A stretch of 41,806 nucleotides of DNA from Verrucomicrobiia bacterium (GCA_030425385.1 JAUIAH010000047.1:1-41806), one strand, 5' to 3'. Shown: positions 1 to 10,000, numbered from the stretch's first letter. Notes: a model not told the origin generated them from the sequence alone. Program-made: numbers and translations.

Positions 1-1414
1 CGTCCTTGAGGGAAGCGACCTTGGTGCGCCCGACTTCGGTGATGATGTCTCCGGCTTTGAGGCCTTTGGTGGCGGCTTCCGAATCGGGAGCCACTTCCGT
101 GATGACGATGCCTTCGATTTCTTCCGCATTTAATTGCTGACGATAGCGTTCCTTGAGGTCGTCTACCTTGAGCCCTTCAATGAAGGGTTCGGGTCCATTG
201 GAAGGTGTGGTATTCCGTGAGGGGAATCCGTTTTGTGCCAACTGCCCTTCTTCTGGTAGACGGCCGATGGTGACGGCGATGGGCGTTTCCTTGCCGTCAC
301 GCATGACGGTGAGGTCGAGTTTGGAGCCTGGACGTTTGCTACTGACATAGAGGCGAGTCTTCTGCATGTCCTTGGCTGGTTGGTTGTCGACTCTGACAAT
401 GATGTCACCGTCCTCAAGACCGGCTTCTTTGGCGGGCGTGTTGTCGAGGACTGTATTGACGAGGACCCCATCATCTTTCACACCCATGGCTTCGGCCAGA
501 TCGGGCGTGAGGTCGCCGAGCATGACGCCTAGATACCCGCGCTGGATCTCACCGGTGGTGATGAGTTGGTCGACGATGTTCACGACCATATTGATGGGAA
601 TGGCGAATCCGATGCCAACGTTGCCGCCAGTCCGCGAGAGGATGGCGGTGTTGATGCCCACTAGGCGTCCTTTGTTGTCGACCAGCGCGCCGCCGGAGTT
701 GCCGGGATTGATGGACGCGTTGGTTTGAATGAAGTTCTCGTAGTCAACAATGGACATATTCGAGCGGCCGAGGGCGCTGACGATGCCAGAGGTAACCGTT
801 TGGCTGAGGCCGAAGGGATTACCGATGGCCAAGACAGTATCGCCGACTTTCATGACGCTGCTATCTGCCACGGAAATGGTGGGGAGGTCAGTGGCGTCTA
901 TCTTGAGGACGGCCAGGTCTGTCTTGGGATCGGCTCCCACGACTTCGGCGTCGTAGGTCTTCTTGTCGTTGGGGAGGGAGACCTTGATCTCGGTGGCTCC
1001 ATCGATGACGTGATTATTCGTCACCAAATAGCCATCGCTCGTCAGTATGACCCCGGACCCCATGCCTTCGCGTCTGGGAATGGCCCCTTGTGGGAGTCGC
1101 CCATCGGGAATACCGAAGAACCGGCGGAGTTCGTCGGCGTAGGGATCCTGGGATGCCGCTGCGGTGGCTACCTTGGTGGAGGTGGCGATGCTCACGACAC
1201 TCGGAGCCACCCGCTCGACGATGTCGGCGTAGCCGCCGAGAGGCCCCTCGCGATCGGGCGGGCTGGCGTCACGCTGGATCATGGAGGAGAGGGGCTTTGC
1301 CGTCTCGCCTTGCAGCGCCATGGTGCCGAAGAAGGCCATGGAGGCTCCGGCGCCAAGGGCTGCAGCGAGTTTCAGGGAGGATTTGAGGCGATGTGGAGTT
1401 GCTGTTTCTGTCAT
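1..1414 (-). CDS. HtrA/DegP-type periplasmic serine protease with PDZ domains (C-terminus cut by window edge)
   Basis: This is a trypsin-like protease of the Do/HtrA family, which degrades or refolds misfolded envelope proteins. Reading from the ATG at 1414, about 471 codons are present and no stop occurs before base 1, so the C-terminus is missing. The catalytic triad is visible: H135 in LVTNNHVIDG, D166 in DLAVLKID and S240 in NPGNSGGAL. The spacings of 31 and 74 residues match the family. A PDZ domain follows (from about residue 285, 'GYLGVML'), and a second PDZ begins near the window edge ('GIVITEVAPDSEAA'). The first ~45 residues contain a hydrophobic, alanine-rich stretch consistent with an export signal. 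It is transcribed away from the KR-DH gene, with 251 bp between them. Family assignment is very secure; which paralogue (DegP, DegQ or DegS) is not decidable. Confidence 0.95.
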   Translation of the reverse strand, partial: MTETATPHRLKSSLKLAAALGAGASMAFFGTMALQGETAKPLSSMIQRDASPPDREGPLGGYADIVERVAPSVVSIATSTKVATAAASQDPYADELRRFFGIPDGRLPQGAIPRREGMGSGVILTSDGYLVTNNHVIDGATEIKVSLPNDKKTYDAEVVGADPKTDLAVLKIDATDLPTISVADSSVMKVGDTVLAIGNPFGLSQTVTSGIVSALGRSNMSIVDYENFIQTNASINPGNSGGALVDNKGRLVGINTAILSRTGGNVGIGFAIPINMVVNIVDQLITTGEIQRGYLGVMLGDLTPDLAEAMGVKDDGVLVNTVLDNTPAKEAGLEDGDIIVRVDNQPAKDMQKTRLYVSSKRPGSKLDLTVMRDGKETPIAVTIGRLPEEGQLAQNGFPSRNTTPSNGPEPFIEGLKVDDLKERYRQQLNAEEIEGIVITEVAPDSEAATKGLKAGDIITEVGRTKVASLKD

Positions 1415-1625
1415 GGATTGGTGGTTATAAAGGTTCAATCAGGAGAATCAGCGCCCGTGCCTGAGGGGTTTGTTTGCAGGCGAAGGGTTCTTACATCGCT
1501 GTAATTTCTGTGTAATGCCCGTGTTAGGATAGCTGCGAGCGCGACGATTCGGAATGCTGAGAATCATGCGCGCGAGGATGAATTCGCTAGCTTTTCTATA
1601 TTGATTCTATGGTAATTAGGAGTAT

Positions 1626-1653
1626 TTGAATAAATCGCTCCAATTTCTATAAT
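1626..1653 (+). promoter_or_regulatory. Candidate sigma70-type promoter (TTGAAT - 16 bp - TATAAT)
   Basis: A perfect TATAAT (1648-1653) lies 16 bp after TTGAAT (1626-1631), in an AT-rich stretch between two divergent genes. Transcription would begin near 1660, only about six bases before the ATG at 1666. The message would then be leaderless or nearly so, unless translation starts at a later ATG such as 1717. No convincing ribosome binding site precedes either ATG. I see no clear promoter for the divergent protease gene in the rest of the 1415-1665 gap. Confidence 0.5.
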
Positions 1654-1665
1654 CATCTTTAGAGA

Positions 1666-4600
1666 ATGAATCCATCGACCACGGCCCCCGAAGACGCTCC
1701 TCAGACAGGCCCTGAAATGAATTTGCAGCACCTTGATGCGCTCTTCGAGGCCTTCCGGCGGGAGTGTGAGCAGGCCTATGTGGCCTATCAGGAGGCGGTG
1801 AACGCGGGCTATGCGGGATTGCAGCAGCGCGCTCAGGAACTGCGTGTGGGGCTTGGGGAAGAATTGCGATCCACGCATGATGAGGTGTGGACACGGGCGC
1901 GTGCCGAGGCGGAACAGGTGGTGGTGCAAGCGCGTGGCGAGGCCGAGCAGGTGGCCGCCCATGCACGGGGAGAGGCGGAGCAATTGGCGAATCGCGCTCA
2001 ATCGGAGGCTGAGAATCTTCTCGAAACCGCGCGTGCTCAAGCAGAGGAAGCGCTTGAGCGAGCGAAGACCGAGGGCGACGGGCTGATTGGGAACGCGCGC
2101 TCCGAAGCGGATGAAGTGGTGGGGCAAGCGCAGGCTGAAGCCGAAGCGTTGCTGGCTCGTGCCAATGCCGAGGCCGACGTGATCATTGCGAGAGCGAACA
2201 CCACCGCAGCTGAGAAAGTCTTGGCGCATCGGTCAGGGAGCCCTGTGGCGCCTACCCGGACGGCCCAACCCACGGAGACGGCTCAAGCGGTGCTCTCGCC
2301 TGCGGAGAGTGCGCCAGCGGAAGAAGCTCCAAAGGCAGAGGAGGCAGTCGAAAGCCCCTCACTGCTCGGGCTGGCGGCCACGGGAGCCTCTCTCCTTGGC
2401 AGCTCCATGGGCACGGGCAAGCTGGGCCTCTCTCAGAGTCTCTTGGCTCCCAAGCCCAGTTCGATCCCGAGTGGGGAAGGAAGTCTGTTAGGCAAAGTTG
2501 AAACGGCGAGCACACCTGTCGCCGAAGCCCTGACGCCTTCACCAACAGCGGAAACGATTTCTCCTGTGGCGGAAACGCCCGTCTTGCCTCCCAAAGAGCC
2601 AACTGGGCCGGTGGTGGAAAGCACGCCTCTTCCCCTAGCGGAAACGCCACCCTCAGTGCCTGTTCCCGTTGTGTTGGAGACGCCTCCTGTTGCGGAGGCT
2701 CCCGCCGAAACGGCTCCTGTGCCCGAGCCCGCGGCCCCTGTGGTGACCGAATCTCCTTCAGCGGAAGTGGCGACTCCTGAGGCGCCCGTGTCGCCGGTAA
2801 ACTTGCCCCCGTTGCCATCGATGCCGCCTGCGCCGGAGGCTGTATCGATACCGCCGGTGAGTGCTCAAGAGGTGACCCCCGTCATTCCTGAGCCTGTCCA
2901 AGCAGTCGCGCCGGTTCAGGACCAGGAGCCCGAACCTGAACCCGTGGTTGAGACGCCGCCGTCGCCGCCATCCGATGAACCAGAGTTGGTGGAGCGGTCG
3001 AGCATGTTGCGGATTGTGTCGTCGAAGACTGGGTATCCTGTAGAAATGTTAGAAGAGCATTTGGAGAGTGGTCGCAAGCTCCAACTCACGCCTCCCAAGC
3101 TGATTGATATCTTTGCCGAAATGACAGAGCGCTTTCCCAAAGCGCCCGCTTTGGACTTGGCGCGTATTGGAGAATTGGTCGATCTCCACCGCCTCTTTGG
3201 CTACACGAGCAAGCCTGATGAGCCCAAACAGATCGAGGTGGAAGTGGTAGAGCCCGCGCCTGCCCCTCCTGCGGAGACGCCAGAAGCTTCCAACGCTCCA
3301 AGTTCTCCCTTTCAAGTAGCCGAGGAAGCGCCTAGCAAACCGGTCATCCCACCCGATTCGCCCTTTCGTGAGGCCGCGCCCTCCTCGCCCTTTACGGTTG
3401 CGGATGAGGGACAAGCAGAGGCTTCTGCTCCGGTGGAATCCCCTTTCCAAGCGGTGTCTAACGATGTGGTGAGTCCTTTCCAACCGGCGGGCGATCCCGG
3501 TCCAGTGGCCTCTCCGTTTCAAGCGGTGGAGGAAGAGGTGCCTCAGGCTGTAGAGGCTGCACCCGTGCCTGAAACGCCCCCTGCACCAGCACCGACGCCT
3601 GAGCCTGCCGAGACGGAAATCTCCGTGGATCGGCATGTGCTCCGGGGACACGTGGCCCCGCCCTGCGGACTGGGCCTTCCCCAATTGCACGATGTGGACA
3701 AGATCTACATCGTGCCGGATGGGCGGCGCGTCGCGGAGGCGTTGAAGGGATTGTTAGTCGCAGACGGGTTCGACGCTGAGGTAGCCAAGACCGTGCCGCC
3801 CGAGGCGCGCGGGGTGATCTTTCTGGGAGGACTACAAGATGTTTCCAGCGCCGAGCAGGCTCTGGCCATCCAGATGGAAGCCTTCCAAGCCGCGCGGTCA
3901 GTCATGCAAGGCCTGGCCGATCGGCGTGGGCTCTTTGTCACGGTGCAAGACACGGGAGGAGACTTTGGCCTCAGTGCGCAGGGACAGAAAGAGGCCTGGA
4001 TTGGAGGGTTGCCAGGACTGGTGCGGACGATGGCAGCAGAGTGTCCCGATTTGGGAGTGAAAGCGTTAGATGTGGAACGCGAAGGGCGTTCGGCTGAAGC
4101 CCTGGCACGCCGAATCCTCCGCGAATTGACGGCTGGTGGTCCCGAAGTCGAGATTGGCTTGAGTGCCGATGGGACGCGCCTGACGCAAGCGTTAGATCTG
4201 ACAGAACGATCGGAATGCTCTCTGAGCGTGGACGAGAATGGCGTTGTGGTCGTGCACGGTGTGGGGCAGGGGATCATGACCATGCTAGTGTTAGAAATGG
4301 CGAAGCGAAAGCGGCTGCGCTTTGTCTTGTTAGGCTCGGTCATCTTCCAGGAGGAGGCGGAGGACCCCTTCGCGGCGCTAACGGATACCGATGATTTACG
4401 GAAAGCGCTCGTCGAGCTCAGTCAGCAGCAGCCCGATGGCACAAGCCCAGAAGCGATCGAGCAACAGCTGCATACGCTTCTGGCCCAACGTGAGGTGCGT
4501 TTCCTCATGAAAGAACTCCGCGCCGTGGGATCGACGGTGTGTTACTTCGCAGTGGACTCGACGGATGCCATGGCTCTGGAAACGATCCTGACACAGGTGC

Positions 4601-5898
4601 GTGGTGAGTGGGGAGGTCTCTCCGGGATCCTCCACAGCAGCAACACGCGAGAGGAGAGCCGGATCGATTCCAAATCGGAAGAAGAGTTCACCCAGGTGAT
4701 GACGGCGAATCTCACGGGAGTGAAGAATTTACTCAAACTGACGCAGCAGGATCAGCTTCAACTGATCGGCTTTCTCTCGCCGTCGCTTCACGAAAGTGGA
4801 TCAGCTGGCAACGCGGACTATGCGATGGCGAACGAAATTCTCAACCGCATCGCGTGCGCAGAAGCGCATCGTCGCGGAGGACAGTGTGTGGTCCGCTCAG
4901 TGAATTGGGCCTTCTGCGATGATGGGACGGTTGGCCAAACTGCTAGAGATGCGCTGAAATCCCAAGGCATCGATCTGGTGCCGCGTTGGCAAACGGGCCG
5001 TGTCTTGGTCGACGAACTCGGACAGGATCCGCGTGGCGATGCCGAGGTGATCATCGGTCCTCGTCGAGCCCAGGGCCTTGCGAATCTGCATACCTCCTAC
5101 TTCAATGGGATGTCGGAGGTCCTGGTGAATCGCAAGAAAGTGCCCCAGCTGGAAGATCATCAGATCCAAGGAGTGGCCGTCGTGCCAGGGGTCATGGTGA
5201 TGGAATGGTTCCTCCGCCATGCTCGCCAGTTAGCCGGTCCCAAGACGTTGCTGCGCTGCCGTGAATTTCAACAGTTACAAGGCATAGCTCTACCAGAATA
5301 CGATCAGGGGAGCGTTCCCTTCTCTGTAGTGATGGATTCTCTCAACGGCTTTCAGTGGGGCGGGCAGACGTCCATGCGTTTGTTAGATATGGATGGGCAG
5401 TTGCGCTATGGCGCGGTGTTAGAGAAGGTCGAAGACGAGGAAGCGCTCGGCTTGACGCGGGCGCCCGAGTTGGAGTTGGAGCGCACGGCCTGGACGGGAA
5501 GTCACGTTTATGGACCCGGTGCGCTTTTCCATGGGCCTGCCTTCCAAGTGATTCATCGTGTGGAAGGGGTCTCGCCTCAGGGGGCCTTGGGACGTCTCGT
5601 CCCGCCAGAAGAAGGTGGCTGGCCCGAGGACACCTACCTCTTCCATCCGGCCATGATCGATGGGGTGACGCAACTCGCCTTCGTGTGGGGGCTCTTCACT
5701 CAGGATAATGAATATCTCGTGAGTTCGATCGGGGAATTTGTCACCAAGCCGAATGCAAACTTCAATCAAGCGCTGCGCTGTGTCCTTGAAGGAGTGGATT
5801 CCTCCCTTGAGCAGCTTCGGCTCAATGCCTATTTGGAAACGGACGCTGGAGACACCATTGCCGTCATGCGCAACGTGGAATGTCTGCCCCGCACGTAA
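1666..5898 (+). CDS. Orphan multidomain protein: 11-residue-repeat helix, Pro-rich linker, degenerate ACP-like domain, PKS-type ketoreductase and dehydratase
   Basis: This 1410-residue protein resembles the C-terminal half of PfaA-type polyunsaturated fatty acid synthases, but lacks ketosynthase and acyltransferase domains. In order it shows: a charged N-terminal region with nine 11-residue repeats (81-179); a Pro/Glu/Ala-rich linker; an ACP-like segment (about 445-512, 'SSKTGYPVEMLEEHLE') in which the usual GIDSIK pantetheine site reads LQLTPPK, so no serine; six SPF motifs (547-621); a ketoreductase-like region (about 656-1130) with an unusual nucleotide loop (GVGQGI at 865) but the Tyr and Asn of YAMAN (Y1052, N1056); and a dehydratase-type double hot-dog fold with HxxxGxxxxP (H1165) and HPAMID (D1332). 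Two lipoprotein genes follow. The dehydratase looks catalytically competent and the ketoreductase is uncertain. The substrate is unknown. The start could be a later ATG, because a strong promoter lies only 12 bases upstream. Confidence 0.8.
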   Translation: MNPSTTAPEDAPQTGPEMNLQHLDALFEAFRRECEQAYVAYQEAVNAGYAGLQQRAQELRVGLGEELRSTHDEVWTRARAEAEQVVVQARGEAEQVAAHARGEAEQLANRAQSEAENLLETARAQAEEALERAKTEGDGLIGNARSEADEVVGQAQAEAEALLARANAEADVIIARANTTAAEKVLAHRSGSPVAPTRTAQPTETAQAVLSPAESAPAEEAPKAEEAVESPSLLGLAATGASLLGSSMGTGKLGLSQSLLAPKPSSIPSGEGSLLGKVETASTPVAEALTPSPTAETISPVAETPVLPPKEPTGPVVESTPLPLAETPPSVPVPVVLETPPVAEAPAETAPVPEPAAPVVTESPSAEVATPEAPVSPVNLPPLPSMPPAPEAVSIPPVSAQEVTPVIPEPVQAVAPVQDQEPEPEPVVETPPSPPSDEPELVERSSMLRIVSSKTGYPVEMLEEHLESGRKLQLTPPKLIDIFAEMTERFPKAPALDLARIGELVDLHRLFGYTSKPDEPKQIEVEVVEPAPAPPAETPEASNAPSSPFQVAEEAPSKPVIPPDSPFREAAPSSPFTVADEGQAEASAPVESPFQAVSNDVVSPFQPAGDPGPVASPFQAVEEEVPQAVEAAPVPETPPAPAPTPEPAETEISVDRHVLRGHVAPPCGLGLPQLHDVDKIYIVPDGRRVAEALKGLLVADGFDAEVAKTVPPEARGVIFLGGLQDVSSAEQALAIQMEAFQAARSVMQGLADRRGLFVTVQDTGGDFGLSAQGQKEAWIGGLPGLVRTMAAECPDLGVKALDVEREGRSAEALARRILRELTAGGPEVEIGLSADGTRLTQALDLTERSECSLSVDENGVVVVHGVGQGIMTMLVLEMAKRKRLRFVLLGSVIFQEEAEDPFAALTDTDDLRKALVELSQQQPDGTSPEAIEQQLHTLLAQREVRFLMKELRAVGSTVCYFAVDSTDAMALETILTQVRGEWGGLSGILHSSNTREESRIDSKSEEEFTQVMTANLTGVKNLLKLTQQDQLQLIGFLSPSLHESGSAGNADYAMANEILNRIACAEAHRRGGQCVVRSVNWAFCDDGTVGQTARDALKSQGIDLVPRWQTGRVLVDELGQDPRGDAEVIIGPRRAQGLANLHTSYFNGMSEVLVNRKKVPQLEDHQIQGVAVVPGVMVMEWFLRHARQLAGPKTLLRCREFQQLQGIALPEYDQGSVPFSVVMDSLNGFQWGGQTSMRLLDMDGQLRYGAVLEKVEDEEALGLTRAPELELERTAWTGSHVYGPGALFHGPAFQVIHRVEGVSPQGALGRLVPPEEGGWPEDTYLFHPAMIDGVTQLAFVWGLFTQDNEYLVSSIGEFVTKPNANFNQALRCVLEGVDSSLEQLRLNAYLETDAGDTIAVMRNVECLPRT
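1906..2202 (+). repeat. Nine tandem 11-residue (hendecad) protein repeats within the KR-DH protein
   Basis: Residues 81-179 fall into nine consecutive units of exactly 11 residues, most beginning EAE or EAD and ending with a small or charged residue. Examples are EAEQVVVQARG, EAEQVAAHARG and EAEALLARANA. The DNA repeats are diverged, so the periodicity is maintained at protein level. Such hendecads form long helices, either coiled coils or amphipathic lipid-binding helices. Confidence 0.85.
3304..3528 (+). repeat. Six SPF motifs in a Pro/Glu-rich linker
   Basis: Residues 547-621 of the KR-DH protein contain six SPF triplets at irregular 8-25 residue intervals (SPFQV, SPFRE, SPFTV, SPFQA, SPFQP, SPFQA). 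The background is disordered and rich in Pro, Glu and Ala. It looks like a set of short linear binding motifs rather than a folded domain. Confidence 0.75.
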
Positions 5899-5942
5899 GC
5901 GGGCTTTACAAGGTCGTGGTCAGCTTCCATGCTAGGAAATTC

Positions 5943-6572
5943 ATGGATCTTCTCCGCCTGCTCCTGTGTTCGGCCTGGGTCGTTGCCCTGGCTAGCTGCT
6001 CCACGTTGCCCATCCTGGGGCCGACGGAGGATCCTACGACGACGCCTGCCGCTCTCAAGATCCTGAATGCGGAGGCCTCCTTGCACCGGGTGGCGACAGA
6101 GGATGGTGGGGATGATTTCGCCGAGGAGGAATATTTCATCTTGCGAACGATGTGCCGGCTGCGGGTGGAGAATCGCTCAGGAAAGACTCAACAGGTGATG
6201 AGCTTCTTTGGGTCAGCCTACGATGACCTGAGATTGCGTGTGCGCAATGAGTCGGGCCAACGCTTGGCCACGACCACCCACACACTTTGGGTGACCCCGC
6301 TGTTGGAAGGCCAATGGTTTCCGCTTCCAGAAGGGGCCTCGGTAGTCGAACTGAGTTGTGCGACCCTGGTCGGTGCCCCGTTGCCGGATGACGACTTGCC
6401 CGTAATTTCGCCCTCACAATTGACTCAAACGATTCAGTTAGAGTATTTCGGAGGCTTTCCAGGGAGTGATTTTACCAGAGCGTTCCAATCGGATTCCATC
6501 ACCGTGAAGATCAGTGATCGCACGGCAGAAGTGCCTCGACGTTCTGTTCCCGTTCCTCAAGATCATGTCTAG
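5943..6572 (+). CDS. Hypothetical lipoprotein
   Basis: A 209-residue protein of unknown function. I chose the ATG at 5943 because AGGAA lies just upstream (5934-5938) and the protein then begins with a lipoprotein signal: MDLLRLLLCS, a hydrophobic core, and the lipobox ALASC. An in-frame ATG at 5880 exists but overlaps the previous gene. The mature part has the look of a small beta-sandwich lipoprotein of the YcfL/DUF1425 type ('RLRVENRSGKTQQV', 'LRVRNESGQRL'), but the resemblance is weak and I do not claim it. It lies 44 bp after the KR-DH gene and overlaps the following LysM lipoprotein gene by 8 bp, so the three are probably cotranscribed. Confidence 0.75.
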   Translation: MDLLRLLLCSAWVVALASCSTLPILGPTEDPTTTPAALKILNAEASLHRVATEDGGDDFAEEEYFILRTMCRLRVENRSGKTQQVMSFFGSAYDDLRLRVRNESGQRLATTTHTLWVTPLLEGQWFPLPEGASVVELSCATLVGAPLPDDDLPVISPSQLTQTIQLEYFGGFPGSDFTRAFQSDSITVKISDRTAEVPRRSVPVPQDHV

Positions 6573-7023
6573 CGTTGTTCTCATAGTCAAGCGACTGCAG
6601 CGCACCGTGTTCGTGGTCGCCGGGATCGTGGCTCTAGCAAATTGCGCAAGCCCCCCGCCCAAGAATTATGGTCGGAAGATGCCACGTGAGGTGCAGCGTC
6701 AGTTAGGGCGTTTGGCTCCATCGGGGATTGAAGACACGTTAGCCACACCACCGCACCGCATGTCTCGTTCGGATTATCCTTTCGATCCGAGTGGCAACTA
6801 TCGAGAGGATTGGGTCCAAGGAAGCCGGTCCTCTGGGATTGTGGCGAGCACTGGTAGTAGTAGTCGTTCTGGGGGTTCAGAAAGACGATTCCACATGGTC
6901 AAGGAAGGGGATACCCTCTTTGGATTGAGCCGGCGCTATGATGTGAGCCTCTATGACTTGCGTCGAGTCAATTCCCTTTCGAACTACACCATCCGAAAAG
7001 GCCAAGTGCTTCGGATCCCTTAG
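6565..7023 (+). CDS. LysM-domain lipoprotein
   Basis: A 152-residue protein starting at an ATG that overlaps the end of the previous gene, which suggests translational coupling. The N-terminus is basic and then hydrophobic, with a lipobox (VALANC), so the mature protein should be lipidated. A Pro/Ser/Gly-rich linker follows. The C-terminal ~46 residues form one LysM domain ('HMVKEGDTLFGLSRRYDVS', ending 'RKGQVLRIP'), a peptidoglycan- or chitin-type glycan-binding module. It probably binds the cell wall from the outer membrane or periplasm. No catalytic domain is present. An upstream in-frame ATG at 6514 would destroy the signal peptide and is unlikely. Confidence 0.85.
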   Translation: MSSVVLIVKRLQRTVFVVAGIVALANCASPPPKNYGRKMPREVQRQLGRLAPSGIEDTLATPPHRMSRSDYPFDPSGNYREDWVQGSRSSGIVASTGSSSRSGGSERRFHMVKEGDTLFGLSRRYDVSLYDLRRVNSLSNYTIRKGQVLRIP

Positions 7024-7067
7024 TCTCTAGTTGACACCGGGGTGGGCGTGAGTCGGTTACGCCTTGT

Positions 7068-10000
7068 ATGAAAGCTCTCCGCTACTCTTCTTGGTTAGGC
7101 GGGGTCTTGCTTGCTGCTTGTCCTGTTCTCGCTGTCGACCTACCAGAAGACATCGCGGGAGCTCCTGGAAGCGGGCGCGATCCTGGATTCATTGTTAGAA
7201 CCGCTCAAGGCTACGAGTCCGATGGGCAGCCCTTGCCGCCGACGTTCAATCGTGGCGTGTTTCAGCTGAACGGAACCTTGCGTGATGAACTCGGTGTCCT
7301 CATCGAGAATGAGGCGACCCCGGGACCCAACCCGGATGGTTCATTCAGCGTGAGCGTCATCAACTTCGAGCGTGATGCCATTGTGGAAGAACCCATGGAG
7401 CCCATTGATGGCGAGGAGCCCTTGCCCACCACGAATTTCCAGCCCAACGCGCTCTTTCCGGGCATTCCGGGTGAGAATGGGCACACCACGAATTTCGTCG
7501 CCGAAGTGGTGACGTATCTAGAACTCGCCGCGGGCGAATACACCTTTGGTGGACAGGTCTGGGTGGAGCGGACCGATGTCGGCGGGGACGATTTCTTCGT
7601 CGTCACGGCAGGCACCCATCCTCGCGACTATCTCAATCTGGAAGTGGCGGAATATATCAAGGTGGACGCTCCAGCCTTCTCCTCCGTGCCTAACGATTTC
7701 ACCTACACGGTGACCGTGCCGCAGGATGGGCTCTATCCCTTCCGCCTCGTCTTCCTGCAGGATGTCCTTGGCGCTGCTCTGGAGTGGTATTCTGTCGATG
7801 CGGCCACGGGCGACAAGATTCTGATCAATGATCCCGATGACGCCCGTGCGATCAAGGCCTTTCAATCGAGCACGTCGACCAATCACAATCACCCTTACAT
7901 TGCCGAAATCCGGCCTCAGCCTGGATCGAAAGGCATTCCGGCCTCTGACAAATTAGAGATCGTGTTAGAAGACGATGCCTCTCTCGTTGATCAAGGGACT
8001 CTGCAGATCTTTCACAATGAGTTGGAGATCACAGGGGAAGCCGACATCGCCTCGGCTAACGGACGCACCACGATATCCTATCAGCCCAATCCTGCTCGCG
8101 TGGATCTCGCCAATGCCGTGCGCGTGGTGTTTCAAGACACCGCTGGACGTGACTATGAGCGCACCTGGGACTTTGAGATCTCTGCCGGAGCAGGAGTGAC
8201 TCGCGTCACCGGACAGTGGGATTTCAATGGCGATCTCTCAGCCACCGTGGGGCGCGACATGGAGTATTTGTCAGAGGGCTTAGAAGCCCGCACAATGTTT
8301 AGCACGACGACGGCCCTGGGCATTCCCGATGTCAATGGTGAGCCAGCTGAAGTGATGGTGGTTCCTGAAGCGGAGGGTGCCGATACGAGCATCGGGTATG
8401 TGATGTATCACGGCATCGATCCCAACGGTGGGGGCACACGAGTGAATCAGTACACGCTCATTGCCGATGTGATGCTCTTTGAAACAGGTCGGAGCGCGGC
8501 GGGAATCATCCAAATTGATTCGCCTCGGCCAGGTGCGGATGGCGTGATCCCGAACTCTGGGGATGGCGATTTCTTCTGGCAGGGGAATAACATGGGTCAA
8601 GGTGGTGGCGGCTACGTGGGCGATGGAAGCTTCACGCCATTTGAATGGCATCGTATCGTCTTCGCGGTGGATCTCGCCGGTGATCCTCGTCTCGTGACCA
8701 AGTATGTCGATGGTGTGAAACAGGATGACTGGGTGCAGAACAGCCTGGATCAGCCCCGTCGGGCATTGTTAGACGAATACGCGATTCTCTTCACGGATGG
8801 GGATGATGGTGAGCAGCGCGGTTGGTATGTGAACAGCGTGCAAATCCGTGAGGGCAAGATGTCTGACGTGGAAATCGAATTGTTAGGCGGGCCCACGGCT
8901 GCTGGCATTCCCGTGTCTTTCTTTGATGATCCCAACGCGACCATTTCCAGTCGGAATGTCTTTGGGGATCTTGGGGGGCAACGTGGCAAACAAGAGCGGC
9001 GATTGGCCGTCTTCAATAGTGGGGAAACACAGGACCTCGTCATCGAAAGTGTGACACCGGTAGGACCTGAAGCCGATTTCTTCCAGGTCGTCACCTTTCC
9101 TGAAACGCTCGCTTCCGCAGAGGAAGGCGTCATTGTGGTTGAGTTTGATCCTCAGGGAACCACTGGCTTGTTCGAGGCTGCTCTCGAGGTGCGAAGCAAT
9201 GACGGGGGCGAAGCGTTGCTCACCATCGATATCTCCGCGCGGATCGACAATGGTTCCGGACTCGTGGCTCACTATCAGATGGATGAGACAGAAGGCGACG
9301 TGATGGTAGACGCTTCCGGTCAGCGTTACCATGGCACCTACGGCGCTGCTGGGACGGGGAGTTTCGCGCTCGGGCAGACAGGCTTGGCCACGGGGCAAGC
9401 GGTTCGTTTCGATGACGGTGGTTCCCCGGCTGCGGGAGGCGGGGGCTTTGGACAATTGGACGCCGAAGCCAGCATCCCATCCTTACAGAATCTCACGATT
9501 TCCATGTGGGTGCAGCCAGATGCGGCCGATGCAGGTGCCTCTATGCTGCTGGCCAAAGGCACGGCTGCGGGCGATCCTTTCGCACTCGCGACCAATGCAG
9601 TAGGCGATACCAATCCGCTGCTGTGGTTCGTGCAGGAAGAGCCTGAAATCGAGAGCGACCCCGTCCTCGTCGTGGGCCAACCGCATCACGTGGTGATCAC
9701 TCAATTGGACGAGAATGGGATTGAGTTAGGCTCTACACGCACGCGGATCTATGTGGACGGTGAACTCTTCACGGAGACAGAAGGCGGGAATGGCTATGAG
9801 GATCTCAAGCCCTCCGTCATCCAGATTGGCGCCTTGAACGGTGGCTTCGGCTTCACGGGTATCATCGATGACGTGCAGATCTACTCCCGTGAATTGACCG
9901 CAGAGGAAGTGAGTTTCCTCCATGCCAATCCAGGAGAATCGGTCGCGGAACCAGATCCACCTGTGGTCGATCCCGAGTTGGCTAAAGATGTGACCGATCC

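Noticed and set aside
725-1504. A 259-residue + strand frame across the protease gene
   Set aside because: It is the antisense shadow of the HtrA gene; the minus strand shows an unmistakable protease with a complete catalytic triad.
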